The notes under the pieces: generated by a model
What the model was told of the DNA's origin: nothing
Seen by the model: only the letters and a program-made list of their open reading frames with translations
Database searches by the model: none
Shown here: positions 28,113-31,784 of the stretch, piece after piece
How the letters are laid out: every line of letters starts with the position of its first letter
Position numbering within the stretch: position 1 is the stretch's first letter
Position numbers and translations under genes: made by a program
Assembly (NCBI GenBank): GCA_030652805.1
Contig: JAUSPT010000022.1
Coordinates: 1 to 31,784 of the forward strand
Direction of reading: 5' to 3'
Source of the DNA: a bacterium
Lineage (GTDB): Bacteria > JAHJDO01
DNA: 31,784 nucleotides

Positions 28113-29039
28113 ATGATGGATAAAAAACAATGGCAGCAGGAGGTTGCCAAAAGATATGAGAAGAATCCCATTATAACCCTAAATGATATTCCACAGGCTA
28201 GCAATTCGGTCTTTAATGCGGGGGCAGCATACTATCAGGATAAGTATTTTCTTTTACTGCGGGTAGAAGGATTAGATGGAAAGTCAAGGTTTTTCCTGGC
28301 AGAGAGTCGGGACGGAATTAAGTTTAAAATTTCCCAAAATCCGGTTATGCATCGAAGTAATAAGGAGCCGTTTGAGACATATGAAAGGAGAGGTATAGAA
28401 GACCCAAGAATTACAAGGATTGGAAATATTTACTACATCATTTATACCGCTTACTCTCATGTCGGACCACGCATTGCTCTTGCTTCTACAAAAAATTTCG
28501 AAACTTTTGAAAGAATCGCCCTTATTTCACAACCGGATAATAAGGATGCGGTTCTTTTCCCTAAAAAGATTGATGGCTGTTTTGTCCGCTTTGACCGTCC
28601 AGCCCAGCAAGGGATGTGGATATCCTATTCCAAAGATTTGGTCTATTGGGGAAACTCCAAATGTGTTATGGAGAGTAGATCCGGCTATTGGGATTCCCAT
28701 CGCATCGGCGCTTGCGCGCCTCCGATTGAGACTGATAGAGGCTGGCTGGAAATTTACCATGGAGTGAAAAAGACGGCGAGCGGCAGTATCTATCGCTTGG
28801 GAGCCGCTTTATTTGACCTCAAAGACCCTTCCAAATTAATTGCCAGGAGCGAAGCTCCCATCCTCTCTCCCCGAGAATACTATGAAAGGGTAGGTGATGT
28901 GGATAATGTGGTTTTCTGTTGTGGAGCGATTTTAGACGAAAAAACCCGTGAGGTAAAAATTTACTACGGAGCATGTGATACTTGTATCTGCTTGGCTACT
29001 GCTAACCTCAACAATCTGGTGGAAAGATGTTTTAATTAA
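28113..29039 (+). CDS. GH130-family glycoside phosphorylase (beta-mannoside type)
   Basis: Members reversibly phosphorolyse beta-mannosides, releasing mannose 1-phosphate, usually in the cytoplasm. The five-bladed propeller fold is indicated by repeated strands such as YFLLLRVEG, IYYIIYTAYS and GWLEIYHGV. The GIEDPR motif holds the catalytic Asp97. NSVFNAGAAYY near the N-terminus and SPREYYERVGDVDNVVFCCGA near the C-terminus are typical of the family. AGGAGG at 28103-28108 precedes two adjacent ATG codons; the second, 28116, is better spaced. The length of about 307 aa is normal. The substrate cannot be read from sequence. Confidence 0.9.
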   Translation: MMDKKQWQQEVAKRYEKNPIITLNDIPQASNSVFNAGAAYYQDKYFLLLRVEGLDGKSRFFLAESRDGIKFKISQNPVMHRSNKEPFETYERRGIEDPRITRIGNIYYIIYTAYSHVGPRIALASTKNFETFERIALISQPDNKDAVLFPKKIDGCFVRFDRPAQQGMWISYSKDLVYWGNSKCVMESRSGYWDSHRIGACAPPIETDRGWLEIYHGVKKTASGSIYRLGAALFDLKDPSKLIARSEAPILSPREYYERVGDVDNVVFCCGAILDEKTREVKIYYGACDTCICLATANLNNLVERCFN

Positions 29040-29072
29040 CACAATAACAGCAAAACAAAGAAGGGAAAAACG

Positions 29073-31049
29073 ATGAATGAAAGAACGTCTAGTGACAAAC
29101 CTCCTCAAAGTAAGAAAAAGAGTAAATACTATCAAAGAATATTAGGCCCCGTATCAAGTCTTGAAGAGCATGTGCGTCCAGATTGGTGGCGTAATATTTT
29201 CAACTCCCTATATATAAAAACAGATGGTGATGTAGTTGAGGATAAGAATATCACTAATCAAGAATTGGACTTGTTCTCTGATATTCTAAAGTTGTCTCCA
29301 GACAATAAAATCCTGGATTTATGCTGCGGACAAGGACGTCATTCTATGGGATTAGCAAAGAGAGGTTTCAAATATGTTGAAGGGATAGATCGTTCCCACT
29401 ATCTGATTCAAAAGGCAAAATTTAGAGCGAGAAAGAAAGTGTTGGATATTAAATTTAAGGAAGGTGATGCCCGAAAACTTCCCTATACACCAGACACCTT
29501 TGATGTAGTAATGGTTTTAGGAAATAGTTTTGGCTATTTTGAAACAGTTCAAGATGATATGAGAGTTTTAAAAGAGATTTTTCGAGCCCTAAAGCCGTGG
29601 GGAAAACTTCTCATCGATATTACCGACGGGGAATATTTAAGAGAACAGTATAAAACAAGATCATGGGAATGGATTGATAAAAAGTATTTTGTTTGTAGAG
29701 AACGTTCGCTTTCGGCGGACAAACAGCGTCTAATTTCTCGGGAATTGATAACTCATGTTGGAAAAGGCATTATTGCGGATCAATTTTATGCAGAGAGACT
29801 CTATACCCGCAAGACAATAACTGAACTTTTAAAAACAGTAGGATTCAACGACATTACCATTCCCGATCAGATATCCACTAATTCTCAACGGAATCAGGAC
29901 TTGGGAATGATGGCGAAAAGAATTATCGTAACAGCCTTAGTAAGAAAAGGATGGACAGCTTCCAAGAAGAAAAAAGAGGCAGCAAAGAATGTAGTTGTGA
30001 TCTTAGGCGACCCGGCAAAACCGGATCCTTTGAAGCCATTATCTTCCTTTGACGATGATGACTACTATACAATCGATCAATTAAAAAATGCACTAAGAGA
30101 ACTGAAAGACTATTCCTTTACCTATCTTAGCAATCACGATACTCTGCTTCATGATATGGCAAAACTGAAAACAAAAGAAAATCTGATGGTTCTTAACTTA
30201 TGTGATGAGGGCTTCAATAATGATGCCAGAAAAGAGCTTCATATATCTTCTCTACTGGAAATGCTTGATATTCCATATACAGGCTCTGGGCCTCAGTCTC
30301 TTGCTTATTGTTATGACAAATCACTTGTACGTGGAATTGCGCAGGAAATGGATATTCCTGTACCTGCGGCATTTTTTATCAAACCCGAAGACACTGCTTT
30401 TGAACTTCCCTTTGGATTTCCTGTTATAGTCAAACCAAACTTCGGCGATTCCAGTTTTGGAATAACCCAAAGAAGTGTGGCAAATAATATTGAGGAACTT
30501 GTTAACGCAATCTCAGAAATGCGGGAGAAATTCGGCTATGATAAACCTATTCTTGTTGAGGAATTTCTTACAGGAAAAGATTTGAGCGTAGGAATAATAG
30601 GAAATTCCCCTGGATCTTACACAGTCTTACCTATTATTGAGGCGGATTATTCATTAATTTCAGCAGAACTTCCAAAAATATGCGGATACGAGTCTAAGTG
30701 GCTCCCAGACTCACCATACTGGAAAATTAAATCCGTCCCTGCTGAATTACCGGAGGAGACAAATAAGCTTATTGAAGAATGGTGTTTAAAGCTTTTTGAA
30801 AGGCTGGAAAATAGAGATTACTGCCGTTTTGATTGGAGACTTGACTCAGAAGGCAATCCCAAGCTTCTTGAGGTGAATCCCAATCCGGGCTGGTGCTGGG
30901 ACGGACATCTTACAAAGATGGCAAGTATAGCGGGCATGTCTTATTCAGAAACGCTGGAGGCTATCTTAAAAGCAGGCGAACAACGATTGAATATCCAGAC
31001 GGATGAAAGGATAGAGGAGCGTGTTGCCTACAATAAAGAAAAACAGTAA
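29073..31049 (+). CDS. Methyltransferase fused to a D-Ala-D-Ala-ligase-like ATP-grasp enzyme
   Basis: Two catalytic domains lie in one 658-aa chain. Residues about 1-295 form a class I SAM methyltransferase with ILDLCCGQGRHS (80-91), GDARKLPY (131-138) and FDVVMVLGNSFGYF. Residues about 306-640 form an ATP-grasp ligase like Ddl: YDKSLVRGIAQEMDIPVPA (about 412), FPVIVKPNFGDSSFGI (about 449), VEEFLTGKDLSVGIIG and LLEVNPNPGW near the C-terminus. The N-terminal GG-x-S loop of true Ddl enzymes is replaced by LGDPAKPDPLKPL, so another acid or amine substrate is likely. The junction has a basic linker (KKKKEAAKN). The next gene overlaps its end. Confidence 0.88.
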   Translation: MNERTSSDKPPQSKKKSKYYQRILGPVSSLEEHVRPDWWRNIFNSLYIKTDGDVVEDKNITNQELDLFSDILKLSPDNKILDLCCGQGRHSMGLAKRGFKYVEGIDRSHYLIQKAKFRARKKVLDIKFKEGDARKLPYTPDTFDVVMVLGNSFGYFETVQDDMRVLKEIFRALKPWGKLLIDITDGEYLREQYKTRSWEWIDKKYFVCRERSLSADKQRLISRELITHVGKGIIADQFYAERLYTRKTITELLKTVGFNDITIPDQISTNSQRNQDLGMMAKRIIVTALVRKGWTASKKKKEAAKNVVVILGDPAKPDPLKPLSSFDDDDYYTIDQLKNALRELKDYSFTYLSNHDTLLHDMAKLKTKENLMVLNLCDEGFNNDARKELHISSLLEMLDIPYTGSGPQSLAYCYDKSLVRGIAQEMDIPVPAAFFIKPEDTAFELPFGFPVIVKPNFGDSSFGITQRSVANNIEELVNAISEMREKFGYDKPILVEEFLTGKDLSVGIIGNSPGSYTVLPIIEADYSLISAELPKICGYESKWLPDSPYWKIKSVPAELPEETNKLIEEWCLKLFERLENRDYCRFDWRLDSEGNPKLLEVNPNPGWCWDGHLTKMASIAGMSYSETLEAILKAGEQRLNIQTDERIEERVAYNKEKQ

Positions 31050-31626
31050 ATGCGCTGTTATCGTTGCTCATCCGGATGATGAAACTTTGTGGGCTGGAGG
31101 TATGATACTGTCAAATAGTCAAGTTGACTGGACAATAGTTACAATTTGCAGAAAAAGTGATACTGACCGTGCTCCTAAGTTTTTTAAAACTCTTGATAAT
31201 TTCAAAGCATCTGGCTTTATGGCTGATTTGGATGATGGGCCAGAACAAAATCCTTTAAGTAGTATAGAAATTCAAAAAACTATAATGGAATTATTGCCTT
31301 CCAGCATGTTTGAGATCATTATTACACATAGTTTGGATGGTGAATACACAAGACATTTAAGGCATGAAGAAACTGCAAATGCAGTTTTAAGTTTGTGGCG
31401 CAGTAAGAAAGTATCCGCAAATCAGTTATGGACATTTGCATATGAAGATGGTAACGGAAATTATCTCCCAAAAGCGATTGTTGAGGCAGATTTGTTAGTT
31501 GAACTTACTGATGAGATATGGCAGAGAAAGTATAACATTATAACTGAAATATATGGTTTCAATAAGGATAGTTTTGAAGCAAGAACCACACCCAGAAAAG
31601 AAGCATTCTGGCGTATGAAAGTTTAG
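31021..31626 (+). CDS. PIG-L (LmbE-like) family zinc deacetylase
   Basis: Family members remove N-acetyl groups from GlcNAc-type sugars, for example in mycothiol and bacillithiol synthesis. The zinc motif AHPDDETLWAGG gives His17, Asp19 and Asp20; His112 and His115 in YTRHLRHEETAN supply the later ligand. The 201-aa length is on the short side. The start is GTG at 31021 (or TTG at 31024), preceded by GAGGAG, inside the end of the ATP-grasp gene. The 29-bp overlap implies translational coupling and a shared pathway. Confidence 0.85.
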   Translation: MLPTIKKNSKCAVIVAHPDDETLWAGGMILSNSQVDWTIVTICRKSDTDRAPKFFKTLDNFKASGFMADLDDGPEQNPLSSIEIQKTIMELLPSSMFEIIITHSLDGEYTRHLRHEETANAVLSLWRSKKVSANQLWTFAYEDGNGNYLPKAIVEADLLVELTDEIWQRKYNIITEIYGFNKDSFEARTTPRKEAFWRMKV

Positions 31627-31640
31627 AAAGAAGGGCTTAA

Positions 31641-31685
31641 ATGAAAGGTAACAGTTTAGCTACAAAAAGTAATGAGAAAATTTAG
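31641..31685 (+). other. 14-codon reading frame after the deacetylase gene
   Basis: ATG to TAG encodes MKGNSLATKSNEKI, with AAGAAGGG 5-12 bases before. The next ATG follows the stop directly and is in the same frame, so this may be a leader peptide or the start of a gene broken by a single stop. It may equally be chance. Confidence 0.25.
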
Positions 31686-31784
31686 ATGAGAAAATCAGCG
31701 AATAAATTTGAACGAAATAAAAATAATAATCAAGGCGATCTTGTTTGTGGCAAATCAAATTGTCTGAAGAGTTCGGGAGTTAGC
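31686..31784 (+). CDS. 5' end of an unidentified gene running off the window
   Basis: The frame is open from the ATG at 31686 to the last base, 33 codons. The start is hydrophilic (MRKSANKFERNKNNNQGD) and contains CGKSNC. It has no strong ribosome binding site of its own. I do not recognise it; it may be the N-terminus of a longer protein or a short peptide gene. Confidence 0.35.
   Translation, partial: MRKSANKFERNKNNNQGDLVCGKSNCLKSSGVS

Overview
The window is a stretch of chromosome from an AT-rich, diderm (Gram-negative type) bacterium, probably an uncultured anaerobe. The diderm call rests on the lipoprotein-release genes lolC/E and lolD. The anaerobic guess rests on a potassium-dependent, probably sodium-pumping membrane pyrophosphatase and a 2[4Fe-4S] ferredoxin. 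Both rRNA-linked tRNAs lack an encoded CCA, and several genes start with TTG or GTG. The 16S gene is complete, so a database search would place the organism; I do not assign a phylum.

Layout. 1-6037 is a one-strand housekeeping run: a 31-residue Cox24/bS22-like peptide, a CtpA protease, an unknown membrane-anchored protein, tsaD, lysA and tyrS. 6024-11227 is a complete rRNA operon (16S, tRNA-Ile GAU, tRNA-Ala UGC, 23S, 5S) whose consensus promoter overlaps the end of tyrS. 11240-19858 is a second housekeeping run: prs, rplY, pth, hppA, rpsF, ssb, rpsR, a DUF2232-like membrane gene, tatD and lysS. An orphan gene with a DGFHR motif lies on the minus strand (19944-20450), followed by lolC/E and lolD.

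From the end of lolD the window becomes accessory. An IS110-family insertion sequence (about 22512-23868) has a folded non-coding left end that looks like a bridge RNA. It is followed by an isomerase-like gene and a broken Gfo/Idh/MocA oxidoreductase. That wreck is fused at 24929/24930 to a second copy of the last 76 bp of lolD, so the whole 2.4 kb block sits between direct repeats of the lolD 3' end.

25051-31784 is a more unusual cluster. It starts with an ArsR-type repressor with a perfect 9-bp inverted-repeat operator, coupled by ATGA overlap to a small secreted protein. It continues with a second TIM-barrel isomerase-like protein, a degenerate kinase-like protein, a ferredoxin, a GH130 glycoside phosphorylase, a methyltransferase fused to a D-Ala-D-Ala-ligase-like ATP-grasp domain, and an overlapping PIG-L-type deacetylase. 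The last four or five enzymes suggest sugar handling plus assembly of an amide-linked, methylated, deacetylated small molecule or glycan; the product is unknown. Short reading frames run off the end of the window.
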